A stretch of DNA of 64,000 nucleotides from an uncultured Prevotella sp. GTDB taxonomy: Bacteria > Bacteroidota > Bacteroidia > Bacteroidales > Bacteroidaceae. The translations under genes and the position numbers were made by a program. The stretch lies in NCBI GenBank assembly GCA_946627325.1, contig CAMOVK010000002.1, positions 50,049-114,048 of the forward strand, written 5' to 3'. The notes beneath the pieces are model-generated. The model ran no database searches, was not told the DNA's origin, and saw nothing but the letters and a program-made list of their open reading frames with translations. Shown one piece after another: positions 9,273 through 18,131 of this stretch (position 1 is its first letter; every line of letters starts with the position of its first letter).

Positions 9273-9289
9273 GAAAAGATATACTTTTG
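9273..9289. repeat. single 17-bp copy of the 22-bp-array unit, overlapping the mazG -7 element
   Basis: The string GAAAAGATATACTTTTG has the same architecture as the arms in the four arrays (GAAAAG, five bases, CTTTTC). Here the last base is G, so that TACTTTTG (9282-9289) also fits the -7 consensus TAnnTTTG for mazG, whose ATG is at 9309. It is the only lone copy I found. Confidence 0.5.
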
Positions 9290-9308
9290 CCGTATAAAAA
9301 TCTACATT

Positions 9309-10121
9309 ATGCATTCTAAAGAGGAAAAACTTGCGGCATTCGGACGGTTGCTCGACGTGCTTGACGATTTGAGGACAAAGTGTCCTTGGGACAAGAAGCA
9401 GACCTCGGCGAGCCTACGCGCCAATACCATAGAAGAAGTGTATGAGTTGAGCGAAGCAATAGTTTCCGACGACGATAAGAATATCTGCAAAGAGTTAGGT
9501 GATGTGCTTATGCACGTTTGTTTCTATTCTTTGATTGGAGAAGAGAAATCTTCCTACGACATTGCCGACGTCTGTAACATTCAAGCAGATAAACTTATTT
9601 TCCGACACCCCCATGTTTATCCTCCAAAAGACGATAACACCACCTCACAATACTCCCAAGCCACAACGAGCGAAGAGGTCTTGCAGAATTGGGAGCAGAT
9701 AAAACTTAAAGAGCGCGACGGCAACAAGCGAGTGCTCTCAGGAGTCCCGAGCACCCTGCCTTCGCTCATCAAAGCCTATCGCATACAAGACAAGGCACGC
9801 AACGTAGGGTTTGATTGGCAACAGCCCGAAGACGTATGGAGCAAAGTGCGTGAGGAACTGGGCGAACTCGAAGCCGAATTAAAGCGAGGCAATCATCTTA
9901 AAAGCGAAAACGAACTTGGCGACTTTCTCTTCAGCGTCATCAATGCAGCACGGCTATACAACATTAATCCCGACAATGCGCTCGAACAAACCAACAAAAA
10001 ATTTATTCGTCGGTTTAATTATATAGAAGACCACTCCATCAAACAAGGCAAACGCCTGAGCGATATGACACTTGAAGAGATGGACCAACTATGGAACGAA
10101 GCAAAACTAAACGAACAATAA
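9309..10121 (+). CDS. mazG: nucleoside triphosphate pyrophosphohydrolase
   Basis: A 270-residue cytoplasmic MazG. It hydrolyses NTPs and dNTPs to the monophosphate and PPi, which clears aberrant nucleotides. Two MazG helical domains are visible. The first carries CPWDKKQT and then EEVYELSEAI followed by KELGDVLMHV, the ExxE...ExxD metal-binding motif. The second carries EELGELEAEL and ENELGDFLFSVINAARL. The length matches the common two-domain form. The start is supported by CPWD at the usual distance from the N-terminus and a -7 element (TACTTTTG, 9282-9289) upstream. The lipoprotein gene follows after 2 bp. Confidence 0.96.
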   Translation: MHSKEEKLAAFGRLLDVLDDLRTKCPWDKKQTSASLRANTIEEVYELSEAIVSDDDKNICKELGDVLMHVCFYSLIGEEKSSYDIADVCNIQADKLIFRHPHVYPPKDDNTTSQYSQATTSEEVLQNWEQIKLKERDGNKRVLSGVPSTLPSLIKAYRIQDKARNVGFDWQQPEDVWSKVREELGELEAELKRGNHLKSENELGDFLFSVINAARLYNINPDNALEQTNKKFIRRFNYIEDHSIKQGKRLSDMTLEEMDQLWNEAKLNEQ

Positions 10122-10123
10122 TT

Positions 10124-10687
10124 ATGAGAAAATCACTTTTTTCCCTGTTTATCCTGTCAGGTATTGCAGCCCTCTACACCTTAACATCGTGCAAGAGCGA
10201 AACACCATCGCAACCCGCCCACGACGACACTTTACACGTCGAAGCCCAGCCCGACACTACTATTTATGGAAACTATATCGACGGAGGAATGTCGTCATTG
10301 AGAATAATCGACGACTCAGGCGACACCCTCGAGTTCGTACTCGAAACCTTAGACAAGACAACCGAAGTCAAAGGCGGACTCTATTCAGGCGACAAATTAG
10401 CCATCATCAAGGAAGAAGTCGATGGCGAAAACTACGCAGCAACAGTTATAAACATCACCTCACTTATAGGCAAATGGGCTGATTTAGCCCGACGATTTGA
10501 GATAGAAGACGGAGGAACAGTATGCTCCGACGTCGAAGCCGAAACAAAACCATTCGTCTCATGGAAAATCCATAACGGCAGACTCCTGCTCAACACCGAC
10601 ACATTCGACATCTTGAAAATAACTCACGATACCCTAAGCATAGAAAACCACAAAGGAATCTACAACTACAAGCGACAGCAATCCTAG
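10124..10687 (+). CDS. lipoprotein, lipocalin-like domain
   Basis: A 187-residue lipoprotein of unknown role. I chose ATG 10124 rather than the in-frame ATG at 10091, because it follows the mazG stop directly and gives a proper signal with lipobox LTSC (Cys23). An acidic Ser/Asp/Thr spacer follows. The C-terminal half has the pattern LIGKWADLARRFEIEDGGTV, then SWKIHNGRLLLNTDTFDI and DTLSIEN, which I associate with the lipocalin-like lipoproteins of Bacteroidales (Trp in the first strand, alternating strands). It sits between mazG and rnz with almost no spacing (rnz ATG begins on the next base). It is probably an outer- or inner-membrane anchored binding protein, but no ligand can be suggested. 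Confidence 0.8.
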   Translation: MRKSLFSLFILSGIAALYTLTSCKSETPSQPAHDDTLHVEAQPDTTIYGNYIDGGMSSLRIIDDSGDTLEFVLETLDKTTEVKGGLYSGDKLAIIKEEVDGENYAATVINITSLIGKWADLARRFEIEDGGTVCSDVEAETKPFVSWKIHNGRLLLNTDTFDILKITHDTLSIENHKGIYNYKRQQS

Positions 10688-11602
10688 ATGCAACCCTTTC
10701 GCCTGCACATACTCGGCTGTGGAAGTGCTAAACCCACACCACGCCACAATCCATCTTCGCAGATTGTAGAACTGCGCAGCAAGATGTTTATGATTGACTG
10801 CGGCGAAGGCACACAGACAGCATTATGCAGCGCACACATCGGCTTCAATAAACTCAATACAGTATTTATTTCTCATCTTCACGGTGACCATTGTTTCGGA
10901 CTGATTGGAATGATATCTTCTTTTGGGTTAATGGGACGTGTCCATCCGCTACACATATATGCACACAAAAATCTTCAACAACTTTTGCAATTACAACTTG
11001 AGATGTTCTGTGCCAATCTCGGCTTTCGCGTAGAATTGCATCCTATAGATACAGATAAATCCAGTGTGATATATGAAGATCGAAGTTTAACTGTCACCAC
11101 AATACCGCTCAATCATCGCGTTCCATGCTGTGGCTTCCTTTTTCGTGAAAAACCAACCCTGCCACACATTCGACGCGATATGATAGATTATTATCAGATA
11201 CCTTTCAGTCAGATTAACAACATCAAAAACGGTCAGTCGTGGACAACACCCGATGGCCAAATCATAGATGCTTCTCGACTGACAACACCACCTGATATCC
11301 CTCGCTCTTACGCATATTGTTCTGATACAAGGTTTTCACCAACAATAGTTCCAATAATAAAGGATGTGGATTTGCTCTATCACGAAGCAACCTACGCTGA
11401 TGATAAACAGCAAGAGGCAGATAAATACCATCATTCCACAGCTCGCCAAGCAGCTCAGATAGCTCAAATGTCCGATGCTCGACGCCTTTTGATAGGACAC
11501 TATAGTGCTCGCTACAACGACGAATCTATCCTGCTCAATGAAGCCCGCGAAGTATTTCCTAATACTTTCCTTGCAAAAGAAAAAACAATCTTTACGATTT
11601 AA
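10688..11602 (+). CDS. rnz: ribonuclease Z
   Basis: A 304-residue metallo-beta-lactamase-fold endonuclease that cuts the 3' trailer of tRNA precursors. The signature HLHGDH is at residues 63-68 (two-zinc site). It is preceded by LGCGSAKPTPRHNPSS and FMIDCGEGTQ, typical of the short form RNase Z/ElaC. Further ligands are the His in LNHRVPCCGF, the Asp in YCSDTRF, and the His in HHSTARQAAQ followed by LLIGHYSARY. Length fits the short-form family. It starts immediately after the stop of the upstream lipoprotein gene, so it is likely cotranscribed with mazG. Confidence 0.96.
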   Translation: MQPFRLHILGCGSAKPTPRHNPSSQIVELRSKMFMIDCGEGTQTALCSAHIGFNKLNTVFISHLHGDHCFGLIGMISSFGLMGRVHPLHIYAHKNLQQLLQLQLEMFCANLGFRVELHPIDTDKSSVIYEDRSLTVTTIPLNHRVPCCGFLFREKPTLPHIRRDMIDYYQIPFSQINNIKNGQSWTTPDGQIIDASRLTTPPDIPRSYAYCSDTRFSPTIVPIIKDVDLLYHEATYADDKQQEADKYHHSTARQAAQIAQMSDARRLLIGHYSARYNDESILLNEAREVFPNTFLAKEKTIFTI

Positions 11603-11629
11603 GTTTATATGTAAAAACAGGATAAATAA

Positions 11630-11660
11630 TTTGCAGAAAATAAAAATATTCTTATCTTTG
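11630..11660 (+). promoter_or_regulatory. promoter of the CTD-like small protein (-33 TTTG, -7 TATCTTTG)
   Basis: TTTG at 11630-11633 and TATCTTTG at 11653-11660 are separated by exactly 19 bp, a textbook Bacteroidota promoter. The ATG at 11684 follows about 23 bp later. This makes the 102-residue gene an independent transcription unit rather than the tail of the mazG-rnz run. Confidence 0.8.
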
Positions 11661-11683
11661 CACGGGATTAAAGTGACTACGAC

Positions 11684-11992
11684 ATGAATAAATCTATACT
11701 TTCTCTTATTCTTTCAGCGCTACTGGTAGCAGGAGCGCCAATTTCTGTGGCAGCATATAATGCGATTGAAATAGTCGAAAACGACTTCCAGAGTATCAAT
11801 GTTACTCTTAACGAAACAACTCTTCACGTAACAGGTGCTAACGGACAGACTCTTTACATATACAATGTGGCAGGAGTTCGTGTCATGAGTATAAAGGTGG
11901 AAGGTCAAGATAAGCGCATTGAACTCAATTTGCCAAAAGGTTGCTATATTGTCAAAGTCGGCAAAGTAGTAAGAAAAATTTCAATTAAATAA
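11684..11992 (+). CDS. small secreted protein resembling a stand-alone T9SS C-terminal (Por-type) domain
   Basis: A 102-residue protein with a signal peptide (residues 1-24, ending ISVAA). The remaining ~78 residues look like the C-terminal sorting domain normally found at the end of type IX secretion cargo: LHVTGANGQTLYIYNVAGVRV, then IELNLPKGCYIVKVGKVV and a final KISIK. In family terms these are the Gly-rich turn, the 'L-P-x-G-x-Y-I-v-K-v' strand and the terminal Lys/Ile strand. Here there is no cargo domain at all. Such mini-proteins may be decoys, adaptors, or remnants of larger secreted proteins. It has its own strong promoter, which argues against a dead remnant. The T9SS link is inference from motif shape only. 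Confidence 0.6.
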   Translation: MNKSILSLILSALLVAGAPISVAAYNAIEIVENDFQSINVTLNETTLHVTGANGQTLYIYNVAGVRVMSIKVEGQDKRIELNLPKGCYIVKVGKVVRKISIK

Positions 11993-12014
11993 CAGTGTTA
12001 AAACCATAGTATTT

Positions 12015-12110
12015 GGAAAGCATGTCTTTTCGTCTCGAAAAGCATAACTTTCCAACTCGAAAAGATTGTCTTTCCAACTCGGAAAGCATACCTTTTGGTT
12101 TGAAATAGAA
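12015..12110. repeat. 22-bp-period repeat array B
   Basis: Arms GGAAAG/GAAAAG begin at 12015, 12037, 12059 and 12081, exactly 22 bp apart, with a last weak arm at 12102. Between them lie CTTTTC/CTTTCC arms, such as in GAAAAGCATAACTTTCC. This array lies between two converging genes, unlike arrays A, C and D, which lie between diverging genes. The rest of the gap (12111-12237) is AT-rich with no other feature I can name. Confidence 0.88.
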
Positions 12111-12237
12111 TTCATGTACCTTTTATCCCCTTTGTTGCATTGATAAGTTATAGTTGGTCAAAACAAGATGTATCTGTCATTTTTTTATGTTGAAATAGAT
12201 ACTATTTATTATTGTATTTGCTCTCATTCCACATTAT

Positions 12238-13989
12238 TTATATATTGAGCAAGTTGTTTCCCTGATATAAAATATATTTCAATCTGTTGTCGTTCAAGAA
12301 ATAGCCAAGTATGTGACTCTTTCCTTTTTTGTTTACAGAGCGCAAAATATACATGCCATCAGCAAGGGTGGAAATATCTATGTCATAATTGCTGTCACAT
12401 CTTAATGTTGTGATTGATTGATTGCTTAAATTACAAACTATAACATATTCAAAATCAGCAACGTGAGAAAATTGCTTTAAGTTAATTCTGTTTTCTTTGT
12501 AGACTTTCAATATCAGATTTTTCCCTATAAAGTTTTCTGTGTTTTTATTAGCTAAGTAGTTTGTAGTTGGTATGCTTTCATGTCCGAAGCGGTTGGTCTT
12601 GGTTATGGCAAAATACAGATTGTTGTTTTCTGGTTGAGAACTCATTTTTAGCGAAATGCTATTGTACGGTGTTCGAGCTGCTATAAGGTTGCTGGCTTCG
12701 GTTATGTCTATTGGGTAGGAATGACTCGCATAAACATTATAGTAGTGTCCCGCTTCAGCTTCCCATGTTGCGGTTATTACATCTCCAACGGTGATATTAA
12801 GATTTTCAGGTGGAGTAGGCGTGTGTTGGCTTTCCCAAGTCATTGGTGGCACAAGCGCTGGTTGGCGATTAAAATAGTTCTTAGCATAGTCGTATATTTG
12901 CTTAGTGTTATCAATAAAGTGCTCGTTTCTGAACATGGCGTAACCCATATTCTGATTACGGCAAAATTCCATTTCGCGAGAAATTTCTTTTAGACTCCAA
13001 TTTTTTTCTTTGGCAGACAGAAAGTATATGCCTAATCCTGGCACAACCATTCTGCCTTCAGAGTTTTCTTGCCAGTCTAATGCGAAAGGATAGAAATTGT
13101 TTCCGCGGAAATACATCATAGGGAAAATCATATCGACAAGTCCTTCTTTTATCCACGATTGCACGTCTTGATGAACTCTGCTGTATGCGTTCCATCCGTT
13201 GGAGTCGTAGCGTGTGAGGTCGTCGAACTTTCCTATCGGTGCGCAGCTGATTTTAATCCAGCGTTTTTTGTTTTTCACTCGCTCGTAAACGGCACGTACT
13301 ATGCGGGTTATATTGTCGCGTGCCGATGCCTTGTTCGTTACTTTCCCCCATGTTTCTGGGTATCTGATATAGTCGAGGTGAATACCATCGGTGTCGTAGC
13401 GCGATACAATTTCCTCACAAATGTTTGCCACATAGTCTGCTGTTTCTGCTTTTTCAGGGTTTAGAAATCCCTCGTCTGCAATGCGCTTTACCATGTTTGG
13501 GTGTTTTGCTCGTAATTGCCTGCATCCATAGCCATTCCACTTGCCAATAGGTATGGTAACAATCCAGCAATGAATTTCCATTCCCCGTTTATGACATTCC
13601 TCGATAGCGAAAGCAAGCGGGTCGTATGATGGCTGTCTGCCTGGATGCCCTGTTATGCATCCATCGAAAGGTTCATAGGCTGAGGGGTAAATTGTAGTAG
13701 CTCGAATGCGTGTTTGTATGAGTATGGTATTAATGTTAGCTGCTTTCAGTCTGTCTAATAAGTCGCATAATTGTTGTCGCTGCATGGTTTCGTTATACGA
13801 TTTTGGCCAGTCAAGTCCCCCAATCGTTGTTAGCCATACGGCTCTGACTTCGTGCTTGGGGCTTGGTTGGTCGAAGAGGGCTGTCGAGGTGTAGGCCTGT
13901 CCGTATGCCTTGCTTGTGGAGCAGACGAGCAGGGAGAAGAGTGGCAGACAATAAATGATTTTTTTGAAAAAGTGGTGAGATAGTGTCAT
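12238..13989 (-). CDS. GHL10 family glycoside hydrolase-like protein
   Basis: A 583-residue exported protein with a GHL10 (DUF187) domain, a (beta/alpha)8 hydrolase fold of the YngK type. Residues 1-31 are a signal region. The core starts with EVRAVWLTTIGGLDWPKSY and continues with DRLKAANINTILIQTR, a strong family signature. Further along are GMEIHCWIVTIPIG and YDTDGIHLDYIRYPE, which carries the acidic residues expected in the active site. After the catalytic region comes a fibronectin-like segment (NLNITVGDVITATWEAEAGHYYNVY). A final stretch (IDISTLADGMYILRSVNKKG) weakly resembles a secretion-tail strand pattern. The substrate is unknown; peptidoglycan or glycan roles have been proposed for relatives. 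A minus-strand -7 (TAACTTTG, 14017 to 14010) lies 21 bp upstream. Confidence 0.88.
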   Translation of the reverse strand: MTLSHHFFKKIIYCLPLFSLLVCSTSKAYGQAYTSTALFDQPSPKHEVRAVWLTTIGGLDWPKSYNETMQRQQLCDLLDRLKAANINTILIQTRIRATTIYPSAYEPFDGCITGHPGRQPSYDPLAFAIEECHKRGMEIHCWIVTIPIGKWNGYGCRQLRAKHPNMVKRIADEGFLNPEKAETADYVANICEEIVSRYDTDGIHLDYIRYPETWGKVTNKASARDNITRIVRAVYERVKNKKRWIKISCAPIGKFDDLTRYDSNGWNAYSRVHQDVQSWIKEGLVDMIFPMMYFRGNNFYPFALDWQENSEGRMVVPGLGIYFLSAKEKNWSLKEISREMEFCRNQNMGYAMFRNEHFIDNTKQIYDYAKNYFNRQPALVPPMTWESQHTPTPPENLNITVGDVITATWEAEAGHYYNVYASHSYPIDITEASNLIAARTPYNSISLKMSSQPENNNLYFAITKTNRFGHESIPTTNYLANKNTENFIGKNLILKVYKENRINLKQFSHVADFEYVIVCNLSNQSITTLRCDSNYDIDISTLADGMYILRSVNKKGKSHILGYFLNDNRLKYILYQGNNLLNI

Positions 13990-14079
13990 TATAGTTTAAT
14001 TTTGGTCGACAAAGTTAAAGTTTTTTTTATTTTTACGAATATGTTTATTACTTTTGTGCGATTTTCTAATTAACGTGTT

Positions 14080-15561
14080 ATGATATCTTTTTCTGTAAGT
14101 TTAGTGTTGTTGGTTTTAGGCTATGTGGTTTATGGTCGTTATGTGGAGCGTGTTTTTTCGCCCGACGACCGTCCGACGCCTGCTGTCAGCAGGGCTGACG
14201 GTGTTGACTTTATGGTGTTGCCAGGCTGGAAGATTTTCATGATTCAGTTTCTCAACATTGCTGGTACTGGTCCGATTTTTGGTGCTATTATGGGTGCTAA
14301 GTTTGGACCAGTGAGTTATCTATGGATAGTGTTTGGGTGCGTATTTGCTGGTGCTGTGCATGACTATTTGAGTGGAATGTTGTCTGTTCGTCATGGTGGT
14401 GCTAATCTGCCCGACCTCATTGGTCATTATCTCGGTGGTGGTACTAAGCAGGCGATGCTGCTCTTCTCGGTTCTTCTGCTGATGATGGTTGGTGCTGTGT
14501 TTGTGTATAGTCCTGCTGAGATACTGACGAGCGTTTGGGAGCCTGCTTTTGTTAGGGAAACGATGGGGCGTAACGTGTTTTGGATAGCGGTTATATTTAT
14601 TTATTATATCATTGCTACAATGATGCCGATTGACAAGATTATAGGTAGAATATATCCTCTCTTTGCTTTTTCGCTTATGTTCATGGCTATCGCGTTGATG
14701 GTTGTTTTGTTTGCGATGCAGCCAGACTTGCCTGAGGTTTGGACTGACTGGGGCAACATGGGTGCTGAGAGGTTGGGACTAAAGGACTCGCTCTTCCCTT
14801 GTCTGTTTATCACGATAGCATGCGGTGCAATCAGTGGTTTCCATGCTACTCAGAGTCCGCTCATGGCGCGTTGTCTGAAGTCGGAGCGTCAGGGGCGAAG
14901 GATTTTTTACGGTTCGATGATTACAGAGGGTTTGGTGGCTCTTATATGGGCTACGGTGTCGATGTATTTCTTCTATGGTAAGCCATCGGCGGGTTATGAA
15001 ACGATTGCGGCTGCGACTAACGGCGTTCACACGTCAGCCCCTGCGCTGGTGCATATTATTTGTAACGAATGGCTCGGGGTGGTTGGTGGTGTGCTTGCGA
15101 TGCTTGGTGTTGTTGCTGCGCCTATTACGAGCGGTGATACTGCTCTTAGGAGTGCGAGGCTTATACTGGCTGACTTTTTGAGGTATAAACAACATAACAT
15201 CAAACGCCGACTTGCAATCTGTATACCTATGTTCGCTGTTGTCATGGCATTGCTTGTTTGGCAGATGAGCGATAAGGATGGTTTTCAGAAGATATGGAGT
15301 TGGTTTGGTTGGTCGAATCAGGCTCTCTCTGTGTTTACCCTATGGATGTTGACGGTTTATCTTGTTAAAAGTGGGAAGAACTTTGTTATCACTCTTGTGC
15401 CAGCGTTGTTCATGACTACGGTGTGCGCTACGTACTTGCTTATCAGCCATCAGGCATTGGGTTTGCCGCCTCAGGTTGCTTACGCTATAGGTGGGGTTGT
15501 TTGCCTTGTGAGCCTAATTCTATTTATTGGTTGGTATAGGAAAGAAAGGGAAAGTAGATAA
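14080..15561 (+). CDS. cstA: carbon starvation protein CstA family transporter
   Basis: A 493-residue polytopic inner-membrane protein of the CstA family, which imports peptides and/or pyruvate under carbon limitation in other bacteria. Family marks are the N-terminal RADGVDFMVLPGWKIFMIQFLNIAG, the GPIFGAIMGAKFGPVSYLWI segment, and HDYLSGMLSVRHGGANLPDL. Later comes GAISGFHATQSPLMARCL. I see about a dozen hydrophobic helices. It is much shorter than the E. coli protein (about 700 residues), but short forms are usual in Bacteroidota. A -7-like TACTTTTG (14049-14056) lies upstream without a clear -33. It starts the long plus-strand run of genes to 24701. Confidence 0.92.
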   Translation: MISFSVSLVLLVLGYVVYGRYVERVFSPDDRPTPAVSRADGVDFMVLPGWKIFMIQFLNIAGTGPIFGAIMGAKFGPVSYLWIVFGCVFAGAVHDYLSGMLSVRHGGANLPDLIGHYLGGGTKQAMLLFSVLLLMMVGAVFVYSPAEILTSVWEPAFVRETMGRNVFWIAVIFIYYIIATMMPIDKIIGRIYPLFAFSLMFMAIALMVVLFAMQPDLPEVWTDWGNMGAERLGLKDSLFPCLFITIACGAISGFHATQSPLMARCLKSERQGRRIFYGSMITEGLVALIWATVSMYFFYGKPSAGYETIAAATNGVHTSAPALVHIICNEWLGVVGGVLAMLGVVAAPITSGDTALRSARLILADFLRYKQHNIKRRLAICIPMFAVVMALLVWQMSDKDGFQKIWSWFGWSNQALSVFTLWMLTVYLVKSGKNFVITLVPALFMTTVCATYLLISHQALGLPPQVAYAIGGVVCLVSLILFIGWYRKERESR

Positions 15562-15597
15562 GAAATAAATAAACACAAAATTAAAATTTTTACAACT

Positions 15598-16086
15598 ATG
15601 TTTTTCAAAAGATTAGCTTTTTTAGTTATTGTCATTGCAATGGCAAGTACTGCCAACGCACAGTTTGAACAGGGAAAAATCTTTGTTGGTTCGTCGCTGA
15701 CTGGACTCAACATGAGTTATAGCGGTTTGGATCATCTTCGACTTGGTATTCAGGCTCAGGGTGGTTACTTTCTTGAAGACAATATCCTTGTGCATGCAAA
15801 TGCCGAATTCCGCCATTCAGAAAATTCAGACGACGTGTATTCTGCTGGTGTAGGCGGCCGTTACTATATCATTCAGAATGGTATTTTTTTAGGTGCTAAT
15901 GCAAAGTGGATACATGCTCGTCACAGTTATAACGATGTCATGCCAGGAGTTGAAGTTGGCTATGCTTTCTTTATAAATGGTTCGGTCACGATAGAGCCAG
16001 CAATTTATTATAATCAGTCATTTAAGAATCACAGCGATTTTTCGGAAATAGGGCTGAAAATAGGTTTAGGCATTTATCTGAAGTGA
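15598..16086 (+). CDS. small outer-membrane beta-barrel-like protein
   Basis: A 162-residue exported protein of unknown function. A signal peptide covers residues 1-21 (ending ANAQ). The mature part is a series of amphipathic strands with Gly and Tyr ([66 protein letters not shown]) and ends in a strand with aromatic/Leu residues ([11 protein letters not shown]). This is the layout of a small eight-stranded OmpX/OmpA-barrel type protein. It follows cstA by 36 bp, and its stop TGA overlaps the recR start by one base (TGATG at 16084-16088). Confidence 0.77.
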   Translation: MFFKRLAFLVIVIAMASTANAQFEQGKIFVGSSLTGLNMSYSGLDHLRLGIQAQGGYFLEDNILVHANAEFRHSENSDDVYSAGVGGRYYIIQNGIFLGANAKWIHARHSYNDVMPGVEVGYAFFINGSVTIEPAIYYNQSFKNHSDFSEIGLKIGLGIYLK

Positions 16087-16691
16087 TGCAGCAGTATCCT
16101 TCGCATCTGCTCCAGCGTGCAGTCGATGAATTTGCCAAGCTGCCTGGCATCGGTCAGAAAACAGCGTTGCGTTTAGTGTTGCATCAGCTGCGTCGCGAGA
16201 AAAGTGAGGTTGACAACTTTGCTAATGCCATCATGTCGCTTCGCGAAAACATTTGCTATTGCAACGTATGTCACAATATAAGTGATACGGAAACGTGCTC
16301 GATTTGTGCTGATAGCCGCCGCGATAGAACCAAAATTTGTGTGGTTGAAAACGTAAAAGATGTAATGTCGATAGAAAACACACATCAGTTTTGCGGGTTG
16401 TATCACGTCTTGGGAGGGCTGATATCGCCCGTTGACGGCATAGGACCGTCTGACCTTGAGATTGACTCGCTACTCAGTAGGGTGGCTGCAGGCGGTATAG
16501 ACGAAATAATTTTTGCGTTGAGTAGTACGATGGAAGGCGACACAACGCTGTTTTATATTCAAAAACGAATGGAGCAATACAATGTCAAATTGGCAACAAT
16601 AGCACGAGGCATATCAGTAGGCGATGAATTGGAATATACTGACGAGATAACCCTCGGACGTGCCATACTAAATAGAATAGAACTGAAATAA
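16086..16691 (+). CDS. recR: recombination mediator protein
   Basis: A 201-residue RecR, which acts with RecO (and RecF) to load RecA at gaps in DNA. The order of domains is normal: a helix-hairpin-helix ([15 protein letters not shown], about residues 16-30), a Cys4 zinc finger (C59, C62, C71, C74 in [16 protein letters not shown]), then a Toprim domain ([31 protein letters not shown]). A C-terminal Walker-like tail includes [20 protein letters not shown]. The ATG at 16086 overlaps the upstream stop by one base. A GTG one codon earlier (16083) is in frame but lies within the upstream gene and is less likely. Confidence 0.97.
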   Translation: MQQYPSHLLQRAVDEFAKLPGIGQKTALRLVLHQLRREKSEVDNFANAIMSLRENICYCNVCHNISDTETCSICADSRRDRTKICVVENVKDVMSIENTHQFCGLYHVLGGLISPVDGIGPSDLEIDSLLSRVAAGGIDEIIFALSSTMEGDTTLFYIQKRMEQYNVKLATIARGISVGDELEYTDEITLGRAILNRIELK

Positions 16692-16695
16692 AACG

Positions 16696-16920
16696 ATGAA
16701 TGAATTTATCTTAGAGACCATTCTTATAGTGGCGACCATAGCCGTCATCCCTATTGCCGTAGTGATGAAGAACAGAAAGTGGCTCGTTGGAGGCATGATT
16801 TGTTTGTTGCTCATTGCAAACATTATTTCTTACTTTGTTTTTGACAGAGTTGGATATCTATATATGGCAGTCATGTTGATGCTCGCAAGTGGATATTTAC
16901 TATTAAATAAGAAGCGATGA
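16696..16920 (+). CDS. small membrane protein, unknown
   Basis: A 74-residue protein made almost only of three hydrophobic helices (about residues 5-24, 29-50 and 54-70), with short basic loops (MKNRKW; LLNKKR at the end). I do not recognise a family. It lies 4 bp after recR, and its stop overlaps the start of the glycosyltransferase gene (ATGA at 16917-16920), so it is translated as part of the operon and may assist the membrane-associated glycosyltransferase. That partnership is inference from position. Confidence 0.75.
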   Translation: MNEFILETILIVATIAVIPIAVVMKNRKWLVGGMICLLLIANIISYFVFDRVGYLYMAVMLMLASGYLLLNKKR

Positions 16921-18131
16921 AATTGTCGGTAGTAATCGTTAATTACAATGTGAAACACTATCTTCGCCAGTGCTTAGATAGCGTCTTGCGCTCTGTCAAC
17001 ACAGAAACGACAGAGATATTTGTAGTTGACAACCACTCTCGCGATGGCAGCGTGGAGTATCTCGAACCACGTTATCCACAGGTAAATTTCATAGCGAGCA
17101 ATCATAACTTAGGCTTTGCTCGAGCTAACAACATTGCCATTCGGCAGTCTAAGGGCGAATATGTCCTATTGTTGAACCCCGACACGATTGTGGGTGAGCA
17201 CACGTTGGAGCGCGCTCTTACATTCATGCAAACACATAGCGATGCAGGAGCACTCGGAGTGTGTATGCTTAAGAGCAACGGCGAAAAAGCCCTTGAATCG
17301 AGAAGAGGACTCCCAACGCCCATGACAGCCTTCTACAAAATGAGTGGACTTGCCCGATTGTTTCCTAAATCAAAAGTTTTTGGAAGATATTACATGGGTT
17401 ATTTGCCGTGGGATGAGCCTGCTGAAATAGAGGTGATTAGCGGCGCTTTTTGCTTGTTGCGAAGAGAAGCAATCGAGAAAGTAGGCTTGATAGACGAGGA
17501 TTTTTTCATGTACGGCGAAGATATTGACCTCTCTTACCGACTCTTGAAAGGTGGATACAAGAATTATTATCTCCCCGAAATAATTCTCCACTATAAAGGT
17601 GAAAGCACCCATAAGTCGTCGTTCAGATATGTTCACGTTTTCTATCAGGCTATGCTCATATTCTTTAAGAAACATTATAGCCATGCTACTTTTTTCGTAG
17701 CCATACCCGTGAAATTTGCCATATATCTAAAGGCGGCAATGGAGCTGTTGCATAGAAAAATATCAGATATAAGAAAACATTTGGGCTTTTCAATCTTGCC
17801 CTACGGACACATGCCAGAATTCCTCTTCGTGGGTTCGAAAACTATGATAGAAATATGCCGTCAGATAGCATTGAAACGAGCCCTGTCTGCTAAATACATC
17901 ATAGGTGACACCGACTCGCTGCCACGCGGACATTTGCAGCATTTCAGTCAGATAGATACCAGCAAAACTACATTTGTGGTGTACGATACAGGTGCATACT
18001 CTTACGAAACAATCCTTTCTCTATTTGCAGAGAAACCATCAGAGAGGACTATTATAGCCACATACGACCCAACAACCCAGACAATCATAACTCCAGATGA
18101 AGTTATCACCTATACAACTAAGAGCCATTGA
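16917..18131 (+). CDS. family 2 glycosyltransferase with extra C-terminal domain
   Basis: A 404-residue GT-A glycosyltransferase of the WbbL/rhamnosyltransferase-like group, expected to add a sugar to a surface glycan at the cytoplasmic face of the membrane. Motifs: SVVIVNYNVKHYL at the N-terminus, VVDNHSRDGS (residues 37-46), the DXD-like LLNPDT (85-90), and GAFCLLRREA...DEDFFMYGEDIDLSYRL (176-210), which holds the acceptor-side acidic residues. Hydrophobic/amphipathic helices near 255-280 may touch the membrane. Residues about 300-404 form an additional Rossmann-like module (EFLFVGSKTMIEICRQIA, then TFVVYDTGAYSYETILSLF) that the simple GT2 enzymes lack. Its end overlaps the acetyltransferase start by 35 bp. 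Confidence 0.92.
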   Translation: MKLSVVIVNYNVKHYLRQCLDSVLRSVNTETTEIFVVDNHSRDGSVEYLEPRYPQVNFIASNHNLGFARANNIAIRQSKGEYVLLLNPDTIVGEHTLERALTFMQTHSDAGALGVCMLKSNGEKALESRRGLPTPMTAFYKMSGLARLFPKSKVFGRYYMGYLPWDEPAEIEVISGAFCLLRREAIEKVGLIDEDFFMYGEDIDLSYRLLKGGYKNYYLPEIILHYKGESTHKSSFRYVHVFYQAMLIFFKKHYSHATFFVAIPVKFAIYLKAAMELLHRKISDIRKHLGFSILPYGHMPEFLFVGSKTMIEICRQIALKRALSAKYIIGDTDSLPRGHLQHFSQIDTSKTTFVVYDTGAYSYETILSLFAEKPSERTIIATYDPTTQTIITPDEVITYTTKSH

